A stretch of 64,000 nucleotides of DNA, from the NCBI GenBank assembly GCA_027627225.1, contig CM051025.1, positions 77,292,474-77,356,473 of the forward strand, read 5' to 3'. Position 1 is the stretch's first letter. Each line of letters opens with the position of its first letter. Source of the stretch: Congeria kusceri (lineage: Eukaryota; Mollusca; Bivalvia; Myida; Dreissenidae). Shown piece by piece: positions 43,844 through 55,374 of the stretch. The translations under genes were made by a program, and so were the position numbers. The notes beneath the pieces were generated by a model, which saw only the letters and a list, made by a program, of their open reading frames with translations, made no database searches and had not been told where the DNA came from.

Positions 43844-44085
43844 TGAGCTGTGTCCTGGGAAAACGGGGCGTAATGCATGTGCGTAAAGTGTTGTCCCGAA
43901 TTAGCCTGTGTGGTTTGCACAGGCTAATCCAGGATGCTTTTATGGTATTTTCTGTTTCAACGAAGCCTCTTCTAAACATAAATACACTGTAGGCGGAAAG
44001 TGCAGTCCTGGATTAGCCTGTGTGGACTGCACAGGTTAATCTGGGATGACACTTTACACACATGCATTAGGCTCGGGTTTCATAT
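43844..44085. mobile_element. GAGGCG-type MITE, copy E
   Basis: Contains GAGCTGTGTCCTGGGAAAAC, GCATGTGCGTAAAGTGTTG and ends GCATTAGGCTCGGGTTTCA. In the presumed 3' UTR of the REJ polycystin gene. Confidence 0.75.
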
Positions 44086-44229
44086 CTCATATCTACTCAT
44101 TGATACTGATAGTTAATATAATAATCTATTATTTGTTAAATTTGTGGTTAATATGTGATACAGTCAACTTTATTGTTTTATCTTTCAATATAAATGTTGT
44201 GTTCTGCATGTTACTGTGTGTTTTAGTAT

Positions 44230-44235
44230 AATAAA
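44230..44235 (+). terminator. candidate poly(A) signal AATAAA
   Basis: First clear canonical AATAAA that I noticed downstream of the stop at 43586 on the coding strand, about 645 bp into the putative 3' UTR. Not confirmed by a GU-rich element. Confidence 0.35.
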
Positions 44236-44283
44236 TTGAAACGTTTACATTGCTGTTGCATACTAACCATCACTTTATGGGAT

Positions 44284-44895
44284 TAAGAAAGACGGACAAA
44301 TTGAGTTACAGACTGAATGTTGGATGGACTAAATGTGTTATAGACTTAATGAGTTATGGCTTGAATGAGTGATATACGTGCACTCAATGAGTGTTGCACA
44401 GAATGACAGATGGATTTAATTTCTAATTACATGTATTGCATTACTGTATCCTTGTTCAGATTCCAATAACTGGTAAATACTGACGGACTGGGAATCTGAA
44501 ATAATGATACAGTATTGCAATACATGTAATTAGAAATTAAATCCATGTCAGTATTATGTCCGTCTTTCCCATGAATAACTCATTACGACCATCATTCATT
44601 TAGTACATCGTCCATCATTCATTAAGTACACCTACCATCATTTGTTAAGTTCATCTTCCATCATTCATTAAGTTCATCTCCCATCATTTGTTAACTCTAT
44701 CTTTCATCATTCATTAAGTTCATCTCCCGTCATTAGTTAAGTCCATCTTCCATCATTCATTAAGTTCATCTCCCATCATTTGTTTTAAGTCCATCTTCCA
44801 TCATTCATTAAGTTCATATCCCATCATTTGTTAAGTCCATCTTCATTAAGTTCATCTCCCATCTTTTGTTAAGTCCATCATTCATTTAAGGATTG
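44284..44895. repeat. fold-back repeat with short tandem units in one arm
   Basis: A near-perfect inverted pair of 39 bp lies at 44412-44450 and 44506-44544 (GGATTTAATTTCTAATTACA...). A further match GAAAGACGGACA / TGTCCGTCTTTC lies outside it. The right arm continues as about 15 copies of a ~20-bp unit (CATCATTCATTAAGTTCATC) to 44895, and the left arm holds weaker complementary words (GGATGGACTAAATG). Confidence 0.75.
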
Positions 44896-45253
44896 ATTTT
44901 AATTTTGGATGCATTCATGCGATTATGAACACAATGGTCAAACTGGCAAATCCATGCTGCGCGCTATATTCGTTCATTTCACCTTCCGTCACTCATTATG
45001 TTCATGTTATATTAAACCTTTCATTCAAACAGATCATCTTTCAGTTGTATACATCACTCATATTTTGCATACTTTTTCCTTAAGTTCATAATTCATTATG
45101 TAAATCAGTCATTAAGTTGACCTTTTTAATCCATCATTCATTTAGTCTCTCTTACGTTCATTATTCATTATTTACGAGTGGTAACATCGAGGTCAAGAAG
45201 GCAAGCCCTAAAGACAACATTGCTAATCAATGAAGAACCGCGAAAATTGTTGA

Positions 45254-47682
45254 AACTTAATAAAAACTACAAGTACAATGAAACACATTAATAAAGACTA
45301 CAAGTACAATGGTACACATTAATAAAGACTAAAAGTACAATGGTACACATTAATAAAGACTACAAGTACAATGGTACACATTAATAAAGACTACAAGTAC
45401 AATGATACACATTAATAAAGACTACAAGTACAATGGTACACATTAATAAAGACTACAAGTACAATGGTACACATTAATAAAGACTACAAGTACAATGGTA
45501 CACATTAATAAAGACTACAAGTACAATGGTACACATTAATAAAGACTACAGGTACAATGGTACACATTAATAAAGACTACAAATACAATGGTACACATTA
45601 ACAAAGACTACAAGTCCAATGGTACACATGAATAAAGACTACAGGTACAATGGTACACATTAATAAAGACTTCAAGTACAATGGTACACATTAATAAAGA
45701 CTACAAGTACAATGGTACACATTAATAATGACTACATGTACAATGGTGCACATTAATAATGACTACAAGTACAATGGTACAGATTAATAATTACTACAAG
45801 TACAATGGTACACATTAATAATGACTACAAGTACAATGGTACACATTAATAATGACTACAGGTCTAATGGTACACATTAATAAAGACTTCAAGTACAATG
45901 GTACACATTAATAAAGACTACAAGTCCAATGGTACACATTAATAAAGACTACAAGTACAATGGTACACATTAATAAAGACTACAAGTACAATGGTACACA
46001 TTAATAAAGACTACAGGTACAATGATACACATTAATAATGACTACAAGTCCAATGGTGCACATTAATAAAGACTACAAGTCCAATGATACACATTAATAA
46101 AGACTAGAGGTACAATGGTACACATTAATAAAGACTACAAGTACAATGATACACATTAATAAAGACTACAAGTACAATGGTACACATTAATAAAGACTAC
46201 AAGTCCAATGGTACACATTAATAAAGACTACAAGTCCAATGGTACACATTAATAAAGACTACAAGTACAATGGTGCACATTAATAATGACTACAAGTACA
46301 ATGGTACACATTAATAATTACTACAAGTACAATGGTACACATTAATAATGACTACAAGTACAATGGTACACATTAATAATGACTACAGGTCTAATGGTAC
46401 ACATTAATAAAGACTTCAAGTACAATGGTGCACATTAATAAAGACTACAAGTCCAATGGTACACATTAATAAAGACTACAAGTACAATGGTACACATTAA
46501 TAAAGACTACAAGTCCAATGGCACACATTAATAAAGACTACAGGTACAATGATACACATTAATAATGACTACAAGTCCAATGGTGCACATTAATAAAGAC
46601 TACAAGTCCAATGATACACATTAATAAAGACTAGAGGTACAATGGTACACATTAATAAAGACTACAAGTACAATGATACACATTAAAAATAAAGACTACA
46701 AGTACAATGGTACACATTAATAAAGACTACAAGTCCAATGGTACACATTAATAAAGACTACAAGTCCAATGGTACACATTAATAAAGACTACAAGTACAA
46801 TGGTACACATTAATAAAGACTTCAAGTACAATGATACACATTAATAAAGACTACAAGTCCAATGGTACACATTAATAAAGACTACAAGTCCAATGATACA
46901 CATTAATAAAGACTAGAGGTACAATGGTACACATTAATAAATACTACAAGTACAATGATACACATTAATAAAGACTACAAGTCCAATGGCACACATTAAT
47001 AAAGACTACACGTCCAATGGTACACATTAATAAAGACTACAAGTCCAATGGTACACATCAATAAAGACTACAAGTACAATGGTACACATTAATAAAGACT
47101 TCAAGTACAATGGTACACATTAATAAAGACTACAAGTACAATGGTACACATTAATAAAGACTACAAGTACAATGGTACACATTAATAAAGACTACAAGTC
47201 CAATGGTACACATTAATAAAGACTACAAGTCCAATGATACACATTAATAAAGACTAGCGGTACAATGGTACACATTAATAAATACTACAAGTACAATGAT
47301 ACACATTAATAAAGACTATAAGTCCAATGGTACACATTAATAAAGACTACAAGTCCAATGGTACACATCAATAAAGACTACAAGTCCAATGGTACACATT
47401 AATAAAGACTACAAGTAGAATGGTACACATTAATAAAGACTACAAGTACAATGGTACACATTAATAAAGACGACAAGTACAATGGTACACATTAATAAAG
47501 ACTACAAGTACAATGGTACACATTAATAAAGACTACAAGTCCAATGGTACACATCAATAAAGACTACAAGTACAATGGTACACATTAATAAAGACTACAA
47601 GTCCAATGGTACACATTAATAAAGACTACAAGTCCAATGATACACATTAATAAAGACTACAAGTACAATGGTGCACATTAAT
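45254..47682. repeat. 31-bp minisatellite, about 78 units
   Basis: Unit GACTACAAGTACAATGG followed by TACACATTAATAAA. Variants (AAGTCCAAT, ACTTCAAG, ACTAGAGGTAC, AATGACTAC, GGTGCAC) recur in blocks. Marker GGTCTAATGG occurs at 45861 and 46388, and GACTAGAGG at 46102 and 46629. Both pairs are 527 bp (17 units) apart, showing a higher-order repeat. No open frame. Confidence 0.95.
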
Positions 47683-47698
47683 TTCCATACGCAGACCC

Positions 47699-47963
47699 GA
47701 GACCGTATTCACCAAACCATTCTTAGACTTGAGAATAAAGAACAGACTTAGACTACAGAAAAAAATACTTCAGCGTTCGCAAATGTGCTGGGCAGCAATG
47801 TTGCTTTTTTTCATTAACAAATCGTTCTAAATAAAGAATGATGTAATAGAGTGGATACATTCCAAATAAGATTAATATTTACTGCGCCCTTAGAACAGAA
47901 CAGGTTCAAGAATATTCTTTATTCTTAGTCTTAAGTCTAAGAATAAGTTGGTGAATATGGGCC
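47699..47963. mobile_element. palindromic MITE
   Basis: Left end CCGTATTCACCAAACCATTC and right end AAGTTGGTGAATATGGGCCC are inverted copies over about 45 bp (TTCTTAGACTTGAGAATAAAG against CTTTATTCTTAGTCTTAAG). Directly follows the minisatellite. Confidence 0.75.
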
Positions 47964-48068
47964 CTGATAAAAATACAAACACACTGGCAACGGAGAAAAA
48001 TAGGACAACGCACAAGGACACAATAATTATGTTGACGTACCATTCTGACGTCTGTTATTCTTTAACAT

Positions 48069-48315
48069 CTGGGCCCAGTTGCTCAAAACTTTAACGGACA
48101 ATTAAGCTAACGGCCGTTAACTTTTGGATGAAGTTTTTGATATAAATAAAATTTTCAAATTTTAAAATCTGCATTTATTCCTACTAAATTCATATGCTCA
48201 AATAATTGTCAAATGCTTGATAGACGAGTTGCTTGTAATATAAGTTTTATTTACATCTAAAGTTAACAGGCCGTTAGCTTAACCGGCCGTTAAAGTTTTG
48301 AGCAACTGGGCCCAG
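48069..48315. mobile_element. palindromic MITE with CTGGGCCCAG ends
   Basis: Both ends carry CTGGGCCCAGTTGCTCAAAA (left) and its complement (right), with CTAACGGCCGTTAACTTT words, giving inverted arms of about 55 bp. No target duplication found outside the palindromic ends. Confidence 0.8.
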
Positions 48316-49388
48316 AAGGCACAGGCCCAGCTAAGGCGCATTCACGCGCAAATTACACAAAAATTAGGAAGATTCGCAGAGAACAATAAAATGTGGGTGT
48401 ACATATGTACGCAGAGAAATTACAATACGGTTTGTACATTTACGCACAATATTTCTCGTGTTCGCGTACATAACCACATTTTCGTGACTGAAACATGGAC
48501 GAAGATGCGAGTTTTGACTGGCCTGCCTGCTTGAATGTGCTCATGGTTCAGTAGTTTGGCTGACAATCAAAGTCTTAAACTGTTCAGATTTCTCATTTGT
48601 AACATCATTGTATTCAAATGGTGTTGCTATACAGTATTTGGATTGTTACTATACAATTCTGTTTCTTTTTTCCACATAGTGTACAGTTTGTTGAATGTAA
48701 ATTAACCAACAATTATCCTATATAGACTGTACGTTTACCCCCATAAATTCTGGAGTTTTTACATTTACTCACAAATTTTCAGAAGTACTCGTACATTTAC
48801 CCTCAGTGCAAAAGCTTATCTGGAACATAATTATGCCTTACCGCAGAGAAAACTAGTATGAGATTGTTATATTTTTGCGAATGGTTTTATATTTTCTCCC
48901 AAGTTTAAAAGATATTTGAAGTGGAACGTCATGACAACGTGCACGTTTGGTGCTGTAACTTACCATAAAAATCCTGCTAGTGTTTGCTAAGAAAGGTGCA
49001 CTATATACTAATAGTTGCAGCTATCTTCAAAGGCCCATAACTCCAAGAACAAGAGGTACATGACAGGGGCGTAGCTTCCTTTAGGCACTATAGGCACGTG
49101 CCTATACATTTTTTTCCAGATATGAACAATTTAAATATGCCAAAAATGCAATAAAAACAAGATGGGGGTTAGGGGTCTTTCTTGGCTGTGTTGATACTTC
49201 ATTGTTTAACGAGTCGATTACGTCAAAATCAAATAAATTTGATGAAACACGCGCTTATTTTACAATTATTTTGTAGAATCGGGGTTAAGCTGAAGTTAGT
49301 TGTTTGTAGCCACATACGAGTATAAAAACTCCTGGCCCAAATTATCGCTTACAGCGTCATTTTGTAGATCCCGCCTATTGCGCCTATA
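48316..49388. other. intergenic DNA, no gene recognised
   Basis: Contains a degraded block near 49015-49075 (GCCCATAACTCCAAGAACAAG) related to the repeat at 50600-51740 and a 48298-48534 open frame without coding character. Confidence 0.3.
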
Positions 49389-49924
49389 CATTTTATTTAA
49401 CCCAAGCTACGCCCCTGTATGAGTGCATGTATCACTCCACTGGCCTATTAAGTAAGAAGTGTCAGAAGGGAAATGACACTGATGAGCCATATAAGGGAAA
49501 AGGCCGCGCCCTATGGCGGCCATGTTTTTTACGAACCACACTGATGTAAAGTATTTTAGTAGAGAAGCGAGTCAGCGACCAAGGAGCATTTCTGTGAATT
49601 TATTTTGAAATCCAACCAGTGGTTTCTGACGACGATTTTCAAAGTGTTCAGTATTACATTTTATTTAACCCAAGCTACGCCCCTGTATGAGTGCATGTAT
49701 CACTCCACTGGCCTATTAAGTAAGAAGTGTCAGAAGGGAAATGACACTGATGAGCCATATAAGGGAAAAGGCCGCGCCCTATGGCGGCCATGTTTTTTAC
49801 GAACCACACTGATGTAAAGTATTTTAGTAGAGAAGCGAGTCAGCGACCAAGGAGCATTTCTGTGAATTTATTTTGAAATCCAACCAGTGGTTTCTGACGA
49901 CGATTTTCAAAGTGTTCAGTATTG
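49389..49924. repeat. perfect 268-bp tandem duplication
   Basis: The two copies 49389-49656 and 49657-49924 appear identical by eye, beginning CATTTTATTTAACCCAAGC and ending AAAGTGTTCAGTATTA or TTG. Each contains TATGGCGGCCATGTTTTTT. Either very recent or an assembly artefact. Confidence 0.88.
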
Positions 49925-50599
49925 ATATATATTTAAAAAAATATCTCGCCCCTGGCGACCATGTTTTTCAACGGGCCGGAACCGTTTGAGCAACTTAGGT
50001 AGACAACCACCCAAGGAACCTTTCCGTGAAAATTATTTCAAAATCCAACCAGTGTTTCAATACAGGCATATACGCATGTTTCTCAATGAAAGTGTGTTAA
50101 CATTCATTCAAGTTTAAACCACATGTAAGGTACAATTTTATGTATTTCTTGGACTTTTGTGATTGTCATGGAAATCAATTAGCAGTTACACGATGGTAGA
50201 TCTTACTTTCGATAAAACAAACGCCTCTCGTTGTTTTGCTGTATGTTTTAATGCAGTTAATGTCATCAAAGTATGCGTTCTGTGTTTTCTTGCATACATT
50301 CATCCACAAACTAACTGTCTTAAAAGACAATAATGGTTAATAATAGTGATTTTCGGAAAAAATTGCGTGATTTGGAAATAATATGCGTTTTTTTCTCTCT
50401 GTTTCTGGTAATAAAAAAACACATCAAGTATTTTTTCGCAGTATATTCTGTGTGTGTCGCACAGAGAGTGTGTATGTTTTCCAACGAAGTCAGGATTTAT
50501 TTGTGTGTTTATCAACGAAATCATGTTAAATTCAGAAACTGAACCAAGCTGTATGTCTTAATTTCGTTATGAAACATACACTTTATGTCTTAGAGAAAC

Positions 50600-51745
50600 A
50601 CTTTTCGTTACACGCGTCAGCCTCCAGTGATATAAGGCCCCGCCCCCTGGAACGTTCTGCTACTGTACACATCCGCCTCTTGGTAATAAAGCTTAACATT
50701 ATGTTCCATAGAAAACCTACCAGTAGTTGCTGTAAAATAGCTCATACAAGAACTGTGTACTAGTTGAATATATCTTCAAAGGCCCATAACTCCAAGAAAA
50801 ATTACTGAGGCGGAACGTTCTGCTACTTTGCACTCCGACACGTCATGGTAATTAAGCATACTACAAAGTTTTATAGAAATCCTCCAGTGGCTGCTGAGAA
50901 ATAGCCCATACAAGAATTGTGCACTATATACTCGTTGGAGCTATAATCAAAGGCCCGTATAAAAACTCCAAGAAAAGTTATTGAAGCAAAAAGTCCTTGT
51001 ACCGTGTACACCTACTCATGGTACGGTAGCTTAATCCTAATTCCATTTAATTCCTGCCAGAGGTTGCTAAGAAATACTGTATAAGTACTATTTTTGGCGG
51101 GGGTTTAATTTTGGCTATATTGGCGGGCAACAACAAGACCGCCAATTCTAAACACCGCCAATAAAAAACCTGCATATGATTAAATCGTAATCCATTCAAA
51201 ATAAGAGTACAAATACAGTGCTTAAATACTTGCATTGAACATAATAGAGTTTGTGAAAATTTTAAACACATTTACGATGTATCTGTAAATAATGCATAGC
51301 AACCACCGTATCATGTACGGTCTATATGATTTTTATCTTTTGCCTTAACAGTGAAACAGAGCTGTGGCAGACTACAATGAACTATAATGTAAAATTTATC
51401 CTACCGTGTATTATAAGTATTATATAGTGACTTTAAAATAACGTGTGAAACAAATGAACCGGGACAAAAACAAAACTGTTACACCGGTATCACACCTTTT
51501 CTCGCCATTATTATCATAACAAAAGTAGGTACGTATCAATTGGTAATTGTTTTAATTTGGCGGTTAATGCCGATGGCGCCAATTAATTTATAATACCGCC
51601 AATTGAAAACACTTAAAAACGCCAACGTAGGGGATCGCTAACATTTTGCGCTATACAGTAGCCACGAATACGGGACGAATGGACAGACGGACCGACAAAG
51701 CGGCGACTATATCATATATGCTCGGCCACTGAAAATGTTCAGGGA
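50600..51745 (-). repeat. interspersed repeat with ~170-bp internal units
   Basis: Repeated words AAGGCCCATAACTCCAAGAA, GAACGTTCTGCTACT, and GTGCACTATATACTCGTTG. At the right end GGACGAATGGACAGACGG and GACCGACAAAGCGGCGAC resemble the complement of the opening GTCCGTC block of the AGCTCACCTGAGC elements, so it may be a related element in reverse. Interrupted by the TA element at 51077. Confidence 0.5.
51077..51658. mobile_element. candidate MITE with TA target site
   Basis: Ends CTGTATAAGTAC and GCGCTATACAG flanked by TA (51075-51076, 51659-51660); only about 7 bp pair exactly. Inner sub-terminal words TTGGCGG / CCGCCAA repeat. It splits the repeat at 50600-51745, which supports insertion. 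Confidence 0.45.
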
Positions 51746-52043
51746 GCATGAACATATATACCAACGCGTTTTGAAAGTCTGTTAACAATATGTATTTCCA
51801 GATGCACAGAATGGAATAACATTTATGCTAACATGCATGGATAACTTTGCTCGTTGTATGTTCGTTATAGCGTGTTTAAAATTTACAAATCTAACATTAA
51901 TCAATCAAACTCGTGGAAACTTAGCGCAGTCAATTATGCGAATATGGTGCACACCATAGTGAATCCATCAGAGTGTTCGCAGGTGCTTCCCTGCTTCAAT
52001 CCTCAGACAGACGAGATCACCGTGAGGAGTTTGTTAACACTTA

Positions 52044-52169
52044 TTATCCAGATGAGAAAGAACCGGTCCGTTTCTGCCCTCCTCTCTGACGCTTGACCTT
52101 GCTTTGGGGCCTTTGGTAGGGCATGATGGGCATCACCAGGGTGTCGTACTTCTCACGCAGTTCGTCATA
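52044..52169 (-). pseudogene. possible last exon of the same unrecognised gene
   Basis: Minus strand open stretch coding YDELREKYDTLVMPIMPYQ, then a basic Gln/Arg/Lys-rich tail ending in SFSSG and a stop (52044-52046). An in-frame TGA lies just upstream, and no good acceptor is seen except a weak AG inside the stretch, so either splicing is unusual or this is a decayed copy. Confidence 0.38.
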
Positions 52170-52347
52170 TCATATCATCCTTTCACTTAAATAAGTCTCC
52201 ACGTATGACATATACATACCGTCTTCATTATCATTTCCATGTATTATCCTGTCATGAGCACAAGCTTCGGTGGACCCGAGTTTTTGGCGACATTGGTCGG
52301 AGACAAACAGAATCCAACGCAGTAGCAAGGAGACGTTTTTCACTCAC

Positions 52348-52468
52348 TGCAACCCCCAACATGGCGAACTCGGCCGCTGCGTCCCTCACGACCGTCTGAA
52401 CATCCGACTCAGCACACAAACGCTTCCGCCAGTACACCGACCCGTTTAATGCTTTGATCAACCTCCAG
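52348..52468 (-). pseudogene. possible coding exon or pseudogene fragment, unrecognised
   Basis: Minus strand, 121 nt between acceptor TTTACCAG and donor GTGAGT. It enters phase 2 and leaves phase 0. Product starts WRLIKALNGSVYWRKRL and continues DVQTVVRDAAAEFAMLGVA. GC content is higher than its surroundings. I do not recognise the protein. Could be an exon of a gene running leftwards or a relic. Confidence 0.4.
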
Positions 52469-52639
52469 CTGGTAAACAATATAATAGGACGTCGCAGAAA
52501 ATCTGTATGTGCTGTTGAAGAATTGCTGAGACCATTTTCTGCCCTTATAATAAATGTATAACGAGTGTTGGAGTTAAACAAACGGCAAGCGCATAGACGG
52601 CATCTACACTCTTGATTAATGCTGATGCTCAATTAATTG

Positions 52640-53640
52640 TAAAAGATACTTCGGAATACAAGAGCAATGATATCCGCCGCCGGGGCACACTGCAATTATT
52701 TGTTTTGCCATTGAGCGAATACATATATAACATGCAACGTCTGTTTTGCTTTCTGTTGACCGTGCAATCTATTGTGAATTGAAATACTGTGTTTGATTCT
52801 TTATACGGATCAGATTACATTATTTATTTTTTGTTTGTTATTAAACGTGTATCTCTTGAGGGAGAATGCGTTTCCCTGAGTTTTAAATGTGAGTTAATGC
52901 GTTAGTCAATAATTAGTGGTATGTATCCCTTCAATCAAAAAATATTTGTGTCATGAAAAAATAAAGGTCCCGCGATATTTGGCGCCAGATTTATTTCTAA
53001 AATAAACAAAGGCATTTTTGGTTTGTATTATTCAGGTTATAACTGTTAGAATTTTACTGTTTCCATGTCACAAGTAAACAGCGATAAACTATAGAGCTAT
53101 TGCTGCTACTGATATAAATTTTAACCTCTACTTTTATTTCGCAAGAAAAAAATCAGAGATCGTAATACATCTGTCATTAGCATAACTTGCTAGCGCTTTG
53201 CGTATATTGATAGGCAAAGATCCAGAGCGAAATAGCAGGGTGCTGCACCCTGCTCCTTTTTTTTATTCCCCCAACTGTCCCTCTGGGCTGGCAAACACAG
53301 AAATATTGAATATCTTTTGTAAGTCAACATTATTTTGCAAATGGCAAATGAGTAGACTAAGGTTTATGCTGCTTGATCTTATTACCGTTGTACTTAACAT
53401 TTGAATAAAATTTTGAATTGTATGGTCCTATAATATACATAAATTTTACCTATTTAAAAAAAAAAGTTTTATTTAATAAATAAATCTTTTTTTATATGTA
53501 TATTCTTTCGTATTTTGTTATTTGACCTAGTTTTCAAACCATGTCATGTCCGTTTTATTTGTTTTTGTTGTTACCTATTACCGGTGCATATATTAAATTC
53601 ACACACACAGTTTTACTGCACTAAACTTCTGCATGCTGAC
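52640..53640. other. intergenic DNA, no gene recognised
   Basis: AT-rich; no repeat structure or coding frame that I can support. Confidence 0.3.
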
Positions 53641-53646
53641 ACATTT

Positions 53647-54540
53647 CAGTCTGCGCGAAATGCTTTTGAAAGTACAGGCCATTCGGGCTTGTGGGTTAAG
53701 AAATTTCATAGGCCCGAATGAAAATCTACAGGCCCGAAGCAGTTTTGAAAAATTTATTCATAAAACAACGGATTAACATGTTTTATGTTCATTTAGACAA
53801 CAATCATTTCAATTTGAATGTGTCCTGTATTTCAATAGACAGAACACTTTTACGTTTTTTTTCATAGTCAGCTGGTGTTTGCATTTTACATTTATTTTTT
53901 ACTCCAGGTTTGGCACCCGCAATGTACTTCAAGTTCAACATTTTGACATTGCTAATGTAAACAATGGACTGCTACTCAGTTTCTTTTTCCAAAAATACGA
54001 TTGAAAAATCAAAACGGTAAACCAGTCAAATCATGAACTTGTAAGGGTAAAACCCGGTACACGGAGCATTTAACAGTTGAAGAAGATCCTAAAAATATTT
54101 ACATGACATTTTTAATAGCTTTCAAACCGATATGATAAGTTCTTGTCGCTAATAAAACAATATATATATTATATTTTTATATACCTACTACAATTCTGTT
54201 TCAAATAAGGTGATGAATGCATACCGTTAGACAAGAGGACGCCGAAAAAAAACACCGGGAAATTGGCTCCGGACAATAGACGCATGGTTGATGTTAACAT
54301 GTATATCGGTGACGTAGAAAGGTCGCGCATGCGCTATATCGTAGTACACTTTTCTAAACAGAAACCAGAGTACTGTGAAGTGTTTACGTGAATTAAAACG
54401 TTTTTTTTTTCAAACATACTTTTGTTTTTTAATTTACAAAACGTACACGCCCGTCGGGCGTTCAGCATCGAATATTTTACACGCCCGATACGATTTCTAT
54501 ACGCCACGGGCGTCGGGCGTGTGGCATTTCGCGCAGACTG
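53647..54540. mobile_element. CAG/CTG element 1 (894 bp, 6-bp target duplication)
   Basis: Ends CAGTCTGCGCGAAATGC and GCATTTCGCGCAGACTG are perfect 17-bp inverted copies. Flanks ACATTT (53641-53646 and 54541-54546) match perfectly. Sub-terminal words repeat at short spacing: GGCCCGAA twice on the left, ACGCCCG / CGTCGGGCGT on the right. No transposase frame. Confidence 0.85.
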
Positions 54541-55374
54541 ACATTTAGAATACTACAGAAAACAACTAAGATTATGATGTATCATTTTGAATTTATATTT
54601 GTGATCTTTAATAGAGAAAAAAGGACTTTTTGAATATATGTTTTGTCCCTAAATGTGGTTTCTGGAAAACCAGTCATTCTGAACTGACGTTTTTATTCTA
54701 AATAAGCCCATGAAATCAAATCAAAACTGTACATACTCAACTGATGGGGTTCTCATTTGTTTTCCAATAACTACTGGTTAGAGGGTATTTGTCGGACAGT
54801 AGTATTATCCGGACGTTTTTAAATATTCGCGTTTCGTAACTGCTTTTCATATTTTATCATCATAATACAAGTAAATACTTGTATATTCAAGTATGTTTCG
54901 TTTTTTTTCTTCTAAAAAAGTGAGTTTATTTTTTGGTAAAAACCCAAATGTTAATGTTGATAGTCTGAAACGCATGCAACTGTCTGGGGAAGTAAAATGA
55001 TGTGCGCATGCACGATAAAATCCCAATTTGGGGCCCAGACAATGTTTGTGATAGTTTTGGCCGTCTGCTTATTATAGTAGACGAACTCTGGCAGAAAATT
55101 ATTTAACCCGCTACGACGTTAAGGACGTGTGAGTAGCTACATAGATACGTAACGTCTAGTAAACTCGTTAAAACATCATGGTTCCGTATTTGTTTCAAAG
55201 TCTTACATATATTCTCTATTTATTATTAAATCATTTAATAAAGTGGTATTATTCAGACATAAAATTACGCATCTGATAATTTATTTGTTTTCTAATATAG
55301 CTTAAATAAAGTTATAAAGCATTTCTCCGTATATTTCACAGTAAAACAAAAACGTCCTGAAAATACTACTGTCA

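Larger units (their letters stand above)
43587..44255 (+). other. probable 3' UTR
   Basis: Non-coding sequence after the stop codon of the REJ polycystin gene, containing one MITE copy (43844-44085) and an AATAAA at 44230-44235 that could serve as poly(A) signal. The transcript end is an inference. Confidence 0.4.

Noticed and set aside
45254..47682. CRISPR-like array
   Set aside because: Units are contiguous 31-bp repeats without spacers, in a eukaryotic genome; it is a minisatellite.
48069..48315. Fifth member of the CAG/CTG 6-bp group
   Set aside because: It contains CAGTTGCTC and GAGCAACTG, but the six bases outside (TGGGCC and GGCCCA) are not a direct repeat.
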